A DNA stretch of 64,000 bases, taken from Promethearchaeota archaeon. Lineage in GTDB: Archaea > Asgardarchaeota > Lokiarchaeia > Sigyniarchaeales > SOKP01. The position numbers and the translations under genes were made by a program. The notes beneath the pieces were generated by a model. It saw only the letters and a list, made by a program, of their open reading frames with translations. It was not told the origin of the DNA and searched no databases. The stretch spans positions 434,136-498,135 of the forward strand of contig JAHPZA010000004.1 of the NCBI GenBank assembly GCA_019058445.1, read 5' to 3'. Position 1 is the stretch's first letter, and each line of letters starts with the position of its first letter. Below are positions 9,055 through 18,197 of the stretch, piece by piece.

Positions 9055-10209
9055 ATGATATACACAAAATTTCAAGAAATAGTTGGGACGAAATATCCGA
9101 TAATTCAAGCCGGTATGGGACCATATAGTACCACCGACCTTTCAATAGCTGTAGCTAAGGAGGGCGCATTAGGATTAATATCTACTATTGGAATGGCTGC
9201 TGGAGGGGCCAGTTCCGCAGCGCCTGAAACAGCTAAAGAAATCTTTGGCAAAGGACGTCCAAAAACTATTGTAAAAAGGGTTATCCAATACGTTTTTGAT
9301 AACCTTAAGGATTACCCAGATGCTAAGTTTGGAGTAAATATCCCGGTTGCAACAGATTTTACGTATGCAGCAACGAAGTTAATGAAGGGAACAATAGAAA
9401 TTTGTAAGGAAAATCCAGAAATGCAAAAAAAATTGAAAGTTATTGTAACTTCTGCAGGTGATCCTTTACCATGGGCGATAGATGCTTTAGCCAAAGGAGC
9501 GAAAAAGGCTAGAATTGCCATTAAAGAAGAATTACCTCATGTAGTATGGTGTCATGTATGCCCCAATGTAAGAGCGGCAAAAAGATGTGAAAAAGCTGGA
9601 GTAGATATCATCATCGCATCAGGCAGAGAAGGAGGAGCCCATTGTGCGTGGAGAGATGTATCTTCTATGGTATTACTACCTGAAGTAGTCAGAAATGTGA
9701 ATAAACCTGTTGTTGGAGCCGGGGGTTTCGCAGATGGAGCTTCTTTAGCTGCTGCATTAGCATTAGGGGCTGCTGGCATCCAAATGGGTACCCGATTTAT
9801 TGCCACTCAAGAGGCGGATTTTCAAGAAATGTGGAAAGAAGCAATCGTTAAACGAGCTGAAACAGATACTCTTATCGCAAGAGGATTATTTGGACCTATG
9901 AGATTTCTGAGAAACGATATGTCTTTAAAAGTTGTCGATGAAACAATTAAGGACGCATCGGATCTATTTCGAGGAATCCCTTGCTCTTCCAATGAAGCTA
10001 TAATGAGAATAGAAATGACTGGGCTTGAAAAGCTTCTAGAGGAAAATGAGGATGAATCCATAATTTTAGGGGGAGTGGTTGCAGGTCGAATACATTCAAT
10101 TCCTACTGTAAGAGAATTACTCGAGAATATTATGAAAGAGGCAGAACAAATTATTTCAAATTTACCATCCCTCATAAAAAAAGAAAAATTATTAGAAATT
10201 AAAAAATAA
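9055..10209 (+). CDS. nitronate monooxygenase / FabK-like FMN oxidoreductase
   Basis: A 384-residue TIM-barrel flavoprotein of the 2-nitropropane dioxygenase/enoyl reductase FabK group. The barrel starts with YPIIQAGMGPYST, carries the FMN-phosphate and active-site segments GREGGAHC and PVVGAGGFADGASLAAAL, and GIQMGTRFIATQEA near the end. It probably binds FMN and oxidises or reduces a small acyl or nitro-type substrate; in anaerobes such proteins are more often enoyl-thioester or unknown reductases than nitronate monooxygenases. It follows the HgdB-like gene on the same strand after 117 nt. A short helical Lys/Glu-rich tail closes the protein. Family firm, substrate unknown. Confidence 0.85.
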   Translation: MIYTKFQEIVGTKYPIIQAGMGPYSTTDLSIAVAKEGALGLISTIGMAAGGASSAAPETAKEIFGKGRPKTIVKRVIQYVFDNLKDYPDAKFGVNIPVATDFTYAATKLMKGTIEICKENPEMQKKLKVIVTSAGDPLPWAIDALAKGAKKARIAIKEELPHVVWCHVCPNVRAAKRCEKAGVDIIIASGREGGAHCAWRDVSSMVLLPEVVRNVNKPVVGAGGFADGASLAAALALGAAGIQMGTRFIATQEADFQEMWKEAIVKRAETDTLIARGLFGPMRFLRNDMSLKVVDETIKDASDLFRGIPCSSNEAIMRIEMTGLEKLLEENEDESIILGGVVAGRIHSIPTVRELLENIMKEAEQIISNLPSLIKKEKLLEIKK

Positions 10210-10256
10210 AAAAATGACTTTTTTATAATTAATTTTTTTTCCTAATTTATCTATAA

Positions 10257-10412
10257 ACTAACTCAGTTTCTTTCCTTGGGGATAATGCAGAAGCGCAAAC
10301 TAAAGTTTTGATGAAAAAAGGTTTCATCCCTGCTTCTAAAGAGTATTTAAAAATAAATATTTCACTTTCAGGCTATTATTTTCGTTGGATGGAATTTTTA
10401 AATAATTTTTAA
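10257..10412 (+). pseudogene. possible gene remnant (open frame without a plausible start)
   Basis: The 205-nt gap between two convergent genes contains a 51-codon open stretch with protein-like composition (for example KKGFIPASKEYL and SGYYFRWMEFL) ending in TAA at 10410. A stop at 10254 closes it upstream; ATG at 10311 could only start the last third. I read it as the eroded C-terminal end of a lost gene, though a genuine 33-residue peptide cannot be excluded. The parent family is not recognised. Confidence 0.3.
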
Positions 10413-10414
10413 AG

Positions 10415-10882
10415 TTAATGGATTGCGTTGACTGGACAAACTTCTTCACAAATCCTACAGTTTCTACATTTTGTTGGATTAATTACTGCTTTATTGTTTA
10501 CCATACTGATCGCATCATTGGGACATTGATTTATACATTCAGCGCAGCCAGTACACTTATTCTTATCTACAACAGGTAATATCATTTGTTGAATGTTATT
10601 TTGCAAGTTTGTGGAATAAACTTGATTTATCCCGGGATTTTGTACTGGAAACTGCAGATTTCTCGAAAAATTCTGATTTGGTATGGCTCTCATCATGGGA
10701 ATACCACATTCTGGGCATATTATTTGATTGCATGGCACTCCAGGTCTATGAAGTACTTCTCTACCGCATTTAATACATTTACAAATTCCCGAAGGTCCTA
10801 ATCCCCTGCCTCCACCTCTTCTCCCCCCAGCTCTGCCTCTACCTCTACCTCCAAATCGACCTCCTCCTCTATAGCTCATCAT
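10415..10882 (-). CDS. RGG-tailed zinc-ribbon 2[4Fe-4S] ferredoxin
   Basis: A 155-residue three-part protein. Residues 1-30 are an Arg/Gly tract (GRGRGRAGGRRGGGRG) like the GAR/RGG boxes of RNA-binding proteins. Residues about 33-66 form a Cys-rich zinc ribbon (CKCIKCG, then CNQIICPECG). After a Asn/Gln-rich linker, residues about 103-155 are a classical bacterial-type ferredoxin with two CxxCxxCxxxCP clusters (CTGCAECINQCP and CRNCRICEEVCP). It is probably a cytoplasmic low-potential electron carrier; a ribbon-plus-ferredoxin arrangement with a PGVPC motif is known from methanogens and other anaerobes. The Gly/Arg head could bind nucleic acid or aid assembly, which is inference. The flanking genes are on the opposite strand, so it is transcribed alone. 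Confidence 0.88.
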   Translation of the reverse strand: MMSYRGGGRFGGRGRGRAGGRRGGGRGLGPSGICKCIKCGREVLHRPGVPCNQIICPECGIPMMRAIPNQNFSRNLQFPVQNPGINQVYSTNLQNNIQQMILPVVDKNKCTGCAECINQCPNDAISMVNNKAVINPTKCRNCRICEEVCPVNAIH

Positions 10883-11115
10883 TATGAATTTATTTAAAAA
10901 TATTAAAAGATTTGGGCTTTACCAAAAAGTTTGCAATTAGAATTATGAAATATATTAATTTAAAATATGATCGAAACGATATTTAAACTATTCTTGAAAA
11001 TTTAAATGAACTTGAAAAAAGTATAAAACTAAATTCATGTCTAATTTCTGACAGTATTATCATTATTTATGTTTTTAAATTAATGGAGAGAAACTTAAAG
11101 GTATAGGAGAAAAAA

Positions 11116-12837
11116 ATGGAAAAAAAAACCTATCCAGAATATAGCATTCATTACCCTTTACTTCTTACCACCTTTATGAAAAGGCCCGCAAGAGTTTATC
11201 CAAATGAAATTGGTGTTGTATACAGAAATCATATCACTGGAAAATATTATCGTTTTACTTGGCTAGAATGGTATCATCGTACATGTCGGTTGGCAAATTT
11301 ATTACAATCTCTGGGTATAAAACCTGGCAAACCAGGAGTCCTTGGTGATCGTGTTGCTACTCTGGCACTGAACACCCACAGACATTTCGAGCTTTATTTT
11401 GCTGTGCCTTGCAGTGGAGCAGTTTTGCATCCAATCAATATAAGATTGGCACAAGATCATATAATTTATACAATTAACCATGCAGAAGACTCTGTCATCT
11501 TTTTTGATGATACTTTGCTTGAGCTAGTGGAAGGAATTTATGATAAGATTAAAGATACCGTCAAGAAATTTGTATATATGTCAGATAACCCAGGACTTCC
11601 TACCACAAAAATTAAAAATCTATATGAATATGAAGTGCTACTTGCAAAGGAATCCGATGAATTTGAATGGCCGCATTTACATGAGGATAATTATGCTTCG
11701 CTTTGTTATACCACTGGTACGACAGGGTTGCCCAAAGGGGCTATGTTTACTCACAGAGCGCTTTATCTTCAAACTTTACATTTAATCGCTCATGCCAGCT
11801 TTATTAATGACCCCTCCTATGCCCTTCTAGGTGAAAACATTGTTTTTCTGATGATTACGCCCTTATATCATGTCCATGCATGGTGTGCGCCTTTTATTTA
11901 TGGTTTTTTGGCTGCGAAATTGGTATTACCTGGTACATTCACTGTGGAAGGTTTTTGTGAGTTAGTCCAGACTGAAAAAGTCACAGATACCGCCGTGGTT
12001 CCGACAATTTTGGCTTTACTCGTTGAATATGAAGAACTAGATCAATATAATTTAAGCAGCCTTACTTATGTTAGGGTAGGCGGTGGAGCATTACCTTTAG
12101 GTTTAAAAGCTAAGGTTGAGAAGAAAATTCCTGGATTTTCGGCAACCTCGGGATATGGCATGACGGAAACTGCGCCAACTACAGTCAGATCCTTCGTAAA
12201 GAAATATATGATAGATTGGCCAAAAGAAAGACTGGATGAAGTAAGAGTTAAGACGGGGCTTCCTATTCCAGGAATCGAGGTAGAAGTAGTAGATGAAAAT
12301 GGAAAATCAGTTCCCCATGACAATAAAACTCTAGGACAAATTGTTATCCGAGGTCCCTGGGTAATTGAAAAATATTTTAAAAACCCTGAAAAGACCGCTG
12401 AAGTGTGGTACGATGGATGGTTTCATACAGGAGATGTAGCCAAGGTTGATGAGGATGATTTCATAATAATCGCGGATAGGATGAAAGATGTTATAAGAAG
12501 CGGTTCTGAAATGATTCCAACAGTACTTCTTGAAAATCTTGCAACTATGGCTAATTTTGTCCTTGAAGCTGCCATCGTGGGAGTCCCCGATGAAGTTTGG
12601 GGCGAAAAACCACTCGCACTCATAAAATTAATCGCAAACTCTAACAAAACGGAAGATGATTTTATTGAATTCCTTAAGGTCGAAGGGGTGGATAAAGGAA
12701 AAATTACAAAATGGATGCTTCCTAAATTAGTAGCTATCGTTGATGAGGTTCCTAAGACAAGCGTAGGAAAATATAATAAAAGGGAAATCAGGAGGAATAT
12801 AAGAAATTATCTTGATATTGCTAAAAGTATAACATAA
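11116..12837 (+). CDS. AMP-forming acyl-CoA synthetase (fatty/medium-chain type)
   Basis: A 573-residue ANL-superfamily enzyme: acid + ATP + CoA to acyl-CoA + AMP + PPi. Seen are the phosphate-binding motif YTTGTTGLPKGAMFTH, the adenylate motif GYGMTETAPTT, the hinge region DGWFHTGDVAKVDEDDFI followed by DRMKDVI, and the catalytic lysine region PKTSVGKYNKREIR near the C-terminus. Length is typical of FadD/AlkK-like medium- and long-chain synthetases. The ATG follows a Shine-Dalgarno-like aggaga at 11105-11110. It stands alone between a ferredoxin gene on the other strand and a membrane protein, about 1 kb from the CoA-related cluster, and could feed acyl-CoA to it. Exact acyl specificity cannot be assigned. 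Confidence 0.92.
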   Translation: MEKKTYPEYSIHYPLLLTTFMKRPARVYPNEIGVVYRNHITGKYYRFTWLEWYHRTCRLANLLQSLGIKPGKPGVLGDRVATLALNTHRHFELYFAVPCSGAVLHPINIRLAQDHIIYTINHAEDSVIFFDDTLLELVEGIYDKIKDTVKKFVYMSDNPGLPTTKIKNLYEYEVLLAKESDEFEWPHLHEDNYASLCYTTGTTGLPKGAMFTHRALYLQTLHLIAHASFINDPSYALLGENIVFLMITPLYHVHAWCAPFIYGFLAAKLVLPGTFTVEGFCELVQTEKVTDTAVVPTILALLVEYEELDQYNLSSLTYVRVGGGALPLGLKAKVEKKIPGFSATSGYGMTETAPTTVRSFVKKYMIDWPKERLDEVRVKTGLPIPGIEVEVVDENGKSVPHDNKTLGQIVIRGPWVIEKYFKNPEKTAEVWYDGWFHTGDVAKVDEDDFIIIADRMKDVIRSGSEMIPTVLLENLATMANFVLEAAIVGVPDEVWGEKPLALIKLIANSNKTEDDFIEFLKVEGVDKGKITKWMLPKLVAIVDEVPKTSVGKYNKREIRRNIRNYLDIAKSIT

Positions 12838-12979
12838 AATACTTATTTTTATTAAATTGCATTCATATAATCTTCAAATATTTTAATTTGTTTAAGTATC
12901 ATTTGGATTAGGAAAGAAGCTTTATATATTTTATAATAGAACTTATAATTATAATATAATAAAGATATAGTGATTAAAT

Positions 12980-13726
12980 ATGCAAATGGGAATTGAAGAG
13001 TTTACTTCTTTAGATATAATACGCGCATTATTCGCATTAATATTTGTTGTAATTTCGCTCATTTCTGGTCTTAAAATCTTACAAAAATATTTTGAACATA
13101 AAAATAAAAGCTTTATTTCGGTTGGATTAACATGGATTTTTATTTCAACTCCATGGTGGCCTTTACCTATTACCCTTATAACTGTTCTCTTGTTTAATTA
13201 TGCACTTGAACCTTTAGTATATTTGTATCTCATGACAGCCTTCATTCCTTTAGCTTTAATATTTTGGATAATATCCTTCACAAATTTAATATATCCAACT
13301 TATAAAAAGCAAATCATTTTTCCCTATTTGGTTATCTGCGTATTTTATTTCATAATATATCATATCTTATTGTTTATTAATATAGAATATATTAGTGTAT
13401 ACAAAGGACATTTTCAATACCAACATTCAATTTTTATTTATATTTTTTTAGTTTTCACTTTATTTTCTGCAATGATCACAGGATTTCTATTTGCATTAAA
13501 ATCAACAAAATCAGAAGATCCAAGAATTCAGTGGAAAGGAAGATTTTTGTTTCTGGCAATTTTGTTTTTTATAATCGGAGTATTTTTAGACACTTTTAGT
13601 TTCGGAAGCGTAATAATGCAAACTACTGCTCGATTCATATTAATTTTTAGTGCAATTGAATACTATATGGGCTTTTTCTTACCTAAAAAAATAGAAAACT
13701 GGTTGATTAAAGATACTAAATCTTAA
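12980..13726 (+). CDS. 7-TM membrane protein, paralogue of the gene at 20413
   Basis: A 248-residue integral membrane protein with seven predicted helices and hardly any loops (for example LFALIFVVISLISGLKIL, FLFLAILFFIIGVFLDTF and a last helix ending in YYMGFFLPKK). It is clearly related to the product of 20413-21186: both have a KYF-x-x-K start after helix 1, a TP/SPWWP-type motif in helix 2, KSEDP or KSDDP before helix 6, and a C-terminal GFFLP/GFVLP. No transporter or enzyme family is recognised. The 7-TM topology and absence of catalytic residues suggest a sensor or scaffold, possibly lineage-specific. A TATA-like tttatatatttt lies near 12920. Confidence 0.8.
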   Translation: MQMGIEEFTSLDIIRALFALIFVVISLISGLKILQKYFEHKNKSFISVGLTWIFISTPWWPLPITLITVLLFNYALEPLVYLYLMTAFIPLALIFWIISFTNLIYPTYKKQIIFPYLVICVFYFIIYHILLFINIEYISVYKGHFQYQHSIFIYIFLVFTLFSAMITGFLFALKSTKSEDPRIQWKGRFLFLAILFFIIGVFLDTFSFGSVIMQTTARFILIFSAIEYYMGFFLPKKIENWLIKDTKS

Positions 13727-13927
13727 CAATTTATAAAGGAACTTAATTTAAATTTTTGTTTACTCAAGACGACTTGATTTAAAGTAAATTTATTGGATAG
13801 GGAAATAGAACTGAATTAGATTCTAAGGTGTGTTTAGAATATCAAGCACGATTGATTAAATGATATATTTATGTGTATTTTGAAGTAAACCTTTAAAAAA
13901 AAGGAACAAAAAAATAAGGGATTTAAA

Positions 13928-16342
13928 TTATATTTCATGATTACGTAACTTTGCTAATTTCTTCTTAGATTTGAGTTTATTTAACAGAAAAGCAATAGCT
14001 ATTGTTGAGACAATAGAATAGACAGAGATAATAGAAAGAGTCGTAATTAGCATATTTCTATCAATTTCAGTTTTTTTTAATTCTGAATCATCATCATTAT
14101 CATTTTCAATAATAGTTATTTGACTTTGAGAATATTCAGTGAGAATTGTAAGACTAGCTTGATAAGAATTATCATTTTCACCACTAGGATTTAATGAGCC
14201 GTCTTTATTACTATAAGTTTCATTCACGTTATTAAGTTGATCAATTATAAGCTCCAATGTGTATTGCCCCGTCTTATTAATTAATGAATATTCTTCCTTG
14301 TAGTTAACAGTTTCATCAACATCAATATCAATTGGTGTATTTGAATTATTATATAGAATTATATTCTCAGATTGGCATCGGATAATTATTATTACACCCT
14401 CAGCTTTCCAGATCCCATTATTTTGAATTGAGAACTCAAGGAAATATGATGCGTTTTCATAGACAACAATATCTTTGAAAGTATTAACTCTTAAATTTGG
14501 CATTGGATACCACCATAGATCTAATGGATCCGTGTTGAGTCCAACTTCCAAGCCATCCCCGAATAAATCATCATCAGTATCATTATTTGCGGGATGGAGT
14601 AAATTATTAATTTCCCAGTTATCTAATAACCCATCATAATCAGTATCCGAATTCGTTGCATTGGTTAAAAATCCGTCATTTTCATAAGTAAATTCTTCAA
14701 TATTGCTAATTCCATCATTGTCAAAATCACCATCAAACGGGAATATAAGAGGATACATTAGTGGTTTTGTATCATTCGCATTTGATATACCTAACAGAGT
14801 ATAATTACTATCTCCAATTCCATAAAGTGGATTTTCATCAATGCCATCGTAATTACTCCAATAATTACCTATTGTTCCATTATCCCAGTGATTGTTATTA
14901 CCAATGTCAAAATTCTCGTCAGCAAAAATGCTATTATAATGATTAGTGCTGAAATTCGTATTCTCCAAATTAAATCCAATAAATGGATTATTTGTACCAT
15001 CAACCCCGAAAGGTCTATCTTGTCCAGGATTTCCGGAACCGAAACCTGGGCCTACTAGCCCTCCAAGACCACCCGCCCCACCAGTCCCGTAATTTCCATT
15101 CGAAAAATTAACTAACAGGTTAAAGGTAGTTGTAATATTTGAAGAACTTAGAAAATTCATGACAATGAAATCCCCGCTATCACCCCCATCACCAGCCCAA
15201 CCTCCATCTCCACCATCTCCTGCAGAAATAGGATTAAATCCTATTCCTCCCTGTCCTCCCGTTCCTCCATCTCCACCTACCCCTCCGTTTCCGCTAGTAG
15301 AGTTATAAATTTTATTATTGCTAAATGAAACATTTATAGCATTTAAAAGAGAGTATCCTCCTATGAGGCCACCATCTCCACCATCCCCTCCATCCCCTCC
15401 ATCAAATCCTTCACCCCCTATATCTAAAAAAGGACTACCATCTCCTCCGTTATTACCATTACCGCCATTACCGCTAATAAGTTTATATATAAGGGAATTA
15501 TTTGATAAAACTTCAGATGAGTTATATATTAAAATTCCATAAGCATCGCCTCCATTCCCTCCTTTGCCACCATTCCCACCATAATAATTTTGTCCCCAGA
15601 CTCCCAATCCTCCAAGACCTCCATTGCCACCATTTCCACTTTCAATATTAAAAATTTCAATATCATTTAATAAGATAATATCAGAATTGATGATATTAAC
15701 ACCATATGTATCACTACCTTTTCCACCTTTAAGCCCATTATCTTGAGTAGTTGAACCATCAATACCGTTGGCACCATTCCCACCTTTCCCGCCTGAAATA
15801 TAGTATATTATGATTTTAGAAATTTCAGAATTGGAACAATTTAAAATGGATATACCGGAACATATTTCAGCATTCGGTCCATCAGTATAGGAACCTGCAT
15901 TTGGAGCATTTGGACCATTAATGTTAGAAATTGTTATATTGTAAAGCTTAAAATTTGTAGCATTTACAATTTTTATTCCTGCTTCTGCGTTTGTGATAGT
16001 GATATTTCTGAATTCAAAATATTCTCTTGTATTACAGATTAAAATACAACATTCATTACCATTTCCATCTATAGTAACATTTTCTATTACATAAGGTTCG
16101 ACTTTTGTACCTTTTCCATTGCACCATAAATTGGATGAATTAGTTTGCGTCCAATTACTATTAACATAAATAAAATTCTCCGTATAGAAAGCAGATATTT
16201 TCAAATTATTCTGAATCATTTCGCTTTTTTGAAGATTACTTTTCTTCACTGGATCTTTATTAATTTGATTAGCTTGTTTGATTAATAGATTAGATGATAA
16301 AATAACAAAAATGCATAGAATTAGGATTATCTTCTTATTCAA
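13928..16342 (-). CDS. secreted glycine-rich parallel beta-helix surface protein with calcium-type repeats and C-terminal TM anchor
   Basis: An 804-residue exported protein. An N-terminal signal peptide (IILILCIFVILSSNLLI) is followed by NosD-like right-handed beta-helix turns (IENVTIDGNGNECCILICN). Residues about 175-450 are long glycine-rich repeats of the GGxGGxGG type broken by beta-helix turns. Around residues 530-600 are acidic thrombospondin-type-3-like repeats (DFDNDGISNIEE, DTDYDGLLDNWE) that should bind calcium, then an Ig-like/CARDB-type domain, and a C-terminal TM helix with a basic tail (KLKSKKKLAKLRNHEI). It is therefore anchored in the cell membrane and projects outward. Many N-x-S/T sites suit archaeal N-glycosylation. 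A role in adhesion or surface structure is likely; no enzymatic motif was seen. Confidence 0.85.
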   Translation of the reverse strand: MNKKIILILCIFVILSSNLLIKQANQINKDPVKKSNLQKSEMIQNNLKISAFYTENFIYVNSNWTQTNSSNLWCNGKGTKVEPYVIENVTIDGNGNECCILICNTREYFEFRNITITNAEAGIKIVNATNFKLYNITISNINGPNAPNAGSYTDGPNAEICSGISILNCSNSEISKIIIYYISGGKGGNGANGIDGSTTQDNGLKGGKGSDTYGVNIINSDIILLNDIEIFNIESGNGGNGGLGGLGVWGQNYYGGNGGKGGNGGDAYGILIYNSSEVLSNNSLIYKLISGNGGNGNNGGDGSPFLDIGGEGFDGGDGGDGGDGGLIGGYSLLNAINVSFSNNKIYNSTSGNGGVGGDGGTGGQGGIGFNPISAGDGGDGGWAGDGGDSGDFIVMNFLSSSNITTTFNLLVNFSNGNYGTGGAGGLGGLVGPGFGSGNPGQDRPFGVDGTNNPFIGFNLENTNFSTNHYNSIFADENFDIGNNNHWDNGTIGNYWSNYDGIDENPLYGIGDSNYTLLGISNANDTKPLMYPLIFPFDGDFDNDGISNIEEFTYENDGFLTNATNSDTDYDGLLDNWEINNLLHPANNDTDDDLFGDGLEVGLNTDPLDLWWYPMPNLRVNTFKDIVVYENASYFLEFSIQNNGIWKAEGVIIIIRCQSENIILYNNSNTPIDIDVDETVNYKEEYSLINKTGQYTLELIIDQLNNVNETYSNKDGSLNPSGENDNSYQASLTILTEYSQSQITIIENDNDDDSELKKTEIDRNMLITTLSIISVYSIVSTIAIAFLLNKLKSKKKLAKLRNHEI

Positions 16343-16694
16343 ATTTTACATCCTCTAAATATTTAATATAATTAATAGAATATCGCTATTATTAAAGAAA
16401 AAATACTTAATTGTATAAAAGTTTACTATATAATTTCAAGCAAATGCGCTTTTTTTTCACTTTAAATAAATCTATTTAATTTGTTATATCAGAGAGTATA
16501 TCCTTTTTCTATTACAATTCTCAATCCAGATAGATTATAAAATTTGCCAGGATTAACTCTTTTAAATTAATGAGGATTCTCTCATTTAGTATATTTTTTG
16601 ATTTTCTCTAAAAATATGTAAATAAAATATCTATGCATATATTAAACTAAACCTTTAAAAAAAAAATAGAAAAAAAATTAAACTAATTTAGCAA
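16343..16694. other. 352-nt intergenic region without recognised features
   Basis: This AT-rich stretch lies downstream of cdhD and upstream of the surface-protein gene, both on the minus strand. It should contain the promoter for the surface protein near 16343-16400 and the transcription end of cdhD. No open frame with protein-like composition, RNA gene or convincing repeat was seen; short A- and T-tracts are the only structure. Confidence 0.5.
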
Positions 16695-17849
16695 TTAGCG
16701 TTTCAAATTCGCGGAAGCCCAATCGTAATAGCCTTTCTCTTCCATCACTTTTGGAATCTCAGCAAAGAATTGGGATGTTATATCTTTTACGTGTTTTGCG
16801 GCAACCGGATGGAACATCATAGCTAAGTCCAAACCAACTAATGTTAAAGAAAGCGCATTTAATACCTCCCATATAGGCCCTCGATATTGCCGTAGACCCC
16901 ATTCGGGAACTTGCTTTTCGCTCATCCATGCCTCACGGGCACCCCACGCATTTGTAGTACCACCACTGATTGGATAAGCTAAATCTTCTTCACCCAGCAA
17001 TCCCGCAATTCTCATTCTTTGATAGATACTGAAGCTGTACTCCATCCCATAACCGAGTGTAGCACAGGTTGGATCCATCACAATCCTATTACGAGGTAAT
17101 CCTAATTCTAAGGCATCTTTATTCATTTTGATTTGATTATTCAGATCTAAAGAAGTCCAGAGTAGGCAATTGTGGTCATATTTCACTGCGAGTGGAATAA
17201 CCTCTTCCCAAGTAGCTTTATCTGCCGCCGATAACATTAATACATCACTTTCAGCAACAGGTGCGGTAGCTTCAAATAATTCCATATCCTTCTTTTTATT
17301 CCCGGAGCAGCCAATTATCACCGGAACATCAACAGCCTGAAGAATATCCTCTAAATATTTGACAGATTGAGAGACTGGTGCGTCGCCCATTGCAGGATCT
17401 ATTTCAAGACTATGAAAGGTAATGCAATCAGCACCAAATTTATCGACTGCAAATTTTGCCCAATCTGCAGGGTGGGCGAGAACGTCCCCATATTCTTGTT
17501 TTATTGGTTTAGGGAGCATCATTTTTGAGCCCATATCGAAAACGTCGTAGGTCACTAAAGGCGGATTCGGATTTCTTTTATCGAGTCCTAAGAAATTATA
17601 AAAAGGCGGAACAACTTCTCCACCAATTACAGCCCTCTTTCCATTTGCCCGTACAAACTCTATAGTTTCAATTTTTCCTGGAAAATCAATATCAACTTGA
17701 AATTTAGCGGGTGTCCATTCTGCTTTCCCAAGTGTGGGTATGCCTGCCGCTTGAGCTGCGGAGGCAATCATTCCTGGTAAAGCTTGAAATTCTAAATATT
17801 CAGCAAAGAGCTCTACATCAACTAATTCGAGTTCCTTTGTGTCTTTCAT
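16695..17849 (-). CDS. cdhD: acetyl-CoA decarbonylase/synthase complex subunit delta (corrinoid Fe-S protein small subunit)
   Basis: A 384-residue CdhD/AcsD homologue. It matches the family closely in VMDPTCATLGYGMEYSFS, SGGTTNAWGAREAWM and QYRGPIWEVLNALSL, all from the TIM-barrel half that holds the methyl-carrying corrinoid with its CdhE partner. In the Wood-Ljungdahl pathway this complex transfers the methyl group from a tetrahydropterin to the CO dehydrogenase/acetyl-CoA synthase. No other cdh gene lies in the window, which is unusual because cdhD normally sits beside cdhE or cdhC. The annotated ATG (17849) lacks a good ribosome site, and the frame stays open upstream for 25 codons to a stop at 17922-17924, with helix-like sequence (LSKKLEELM), so the true start could be upstream at a non-AUG codon. 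Confidence 0.92.
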   Translation of the reverse strand: MKDTKELELVDVELFAEYLEFQALPGMIASAAQAAGIPTLGKAEWTPAKFQVDIDFPGKIETIEFVRANGKRAVIGGEVVPPFYNFLGLDKRNPNPPLVTYDVFDMGSKMMLPKPIKQEYGDVLAHPADWAKFAVDKFGADCITFHSLEIDPAMGDAPVSQSVKYLEDILQAVDVPVIIGCSGNKKKDMELFEATAPVAESDVLMLSAADKATWEEVIPLAVKYDHNCLLWTSLDLNNQIKMNKDALELGLPRNRIVMDPTCATLGYGMEYSFSIYQRMRIAGLLGEEDLAYPISGGTTNAWGAREAWMSEKQVPEWGLRQYRGPIWEVLNALSLTLVGLDLAMMFHPVAAKHVKDITSQFFAEIPKVMEEKGYYDWASANLKR

Positions 17850-18194
17850 TAATTCTTCTAATTTTTTACTTAAATCCTCGAAAGAAATTTCAGATCACTT
17901 TTGTTTATGATTTTTAAGTTTTAATGATAGGTAGGAAATTGTTGAATTGAATTTAAAATTATTTGTAGGAAACCGATCAGGCGTGATTAATTACGTGGAA
18001 AAAAACCGAAAACATTCATAATATGAGTATAGAAAAGATCTCAATCGATCATTACTTAAATATTGCTTGCGACGAAATTCGTCAGTGTTCTAGAAAAATA
18101 GAATCTAAACTCTTTTATAGCAATCAATAACTCAATATCTTAATATCTAGAATCTAAAGAAAATCAATTTAAATTATAAAAACACGGGGTTTTT
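17850..18194. other. 345-nt divergent intergenic region with short repeats
   Basis: This region separates cdhD (minus) from the exported protein (plus). It contains a perfect short hairpin, GACGAA-A-TTCGTC, at 18071-18083 and a direct repeat TAGAATCTAAA at 18099-18109 and 18148-18158, 49 bp apart. A TATA-like ttataaaa at 18174-18181 precedes the exported protein by about 20 nt. No open frame or RNA gene was recognised. Confidence 0.45.
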
Positions 18195-18197
18195 ATT

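Noticed and set aside
9312..10175. Three minus-strand open frames inside the flavoprotein gene
   Set aside because: They lie fully within a well-supported plus-strand gene and show Ser/Ala-rich shadow composition.
15318..15542. Proline-rich plus-strand open frame
   Set aside because: It is the complement of glycine-rich repeats in the surface-protein gene and has no start signals.
15000..15800. Possible CRISPR or other repeat array
   Set aside because: The repeats are degenerate Gly codons in frame with a coding sequence and have no spacer structure.
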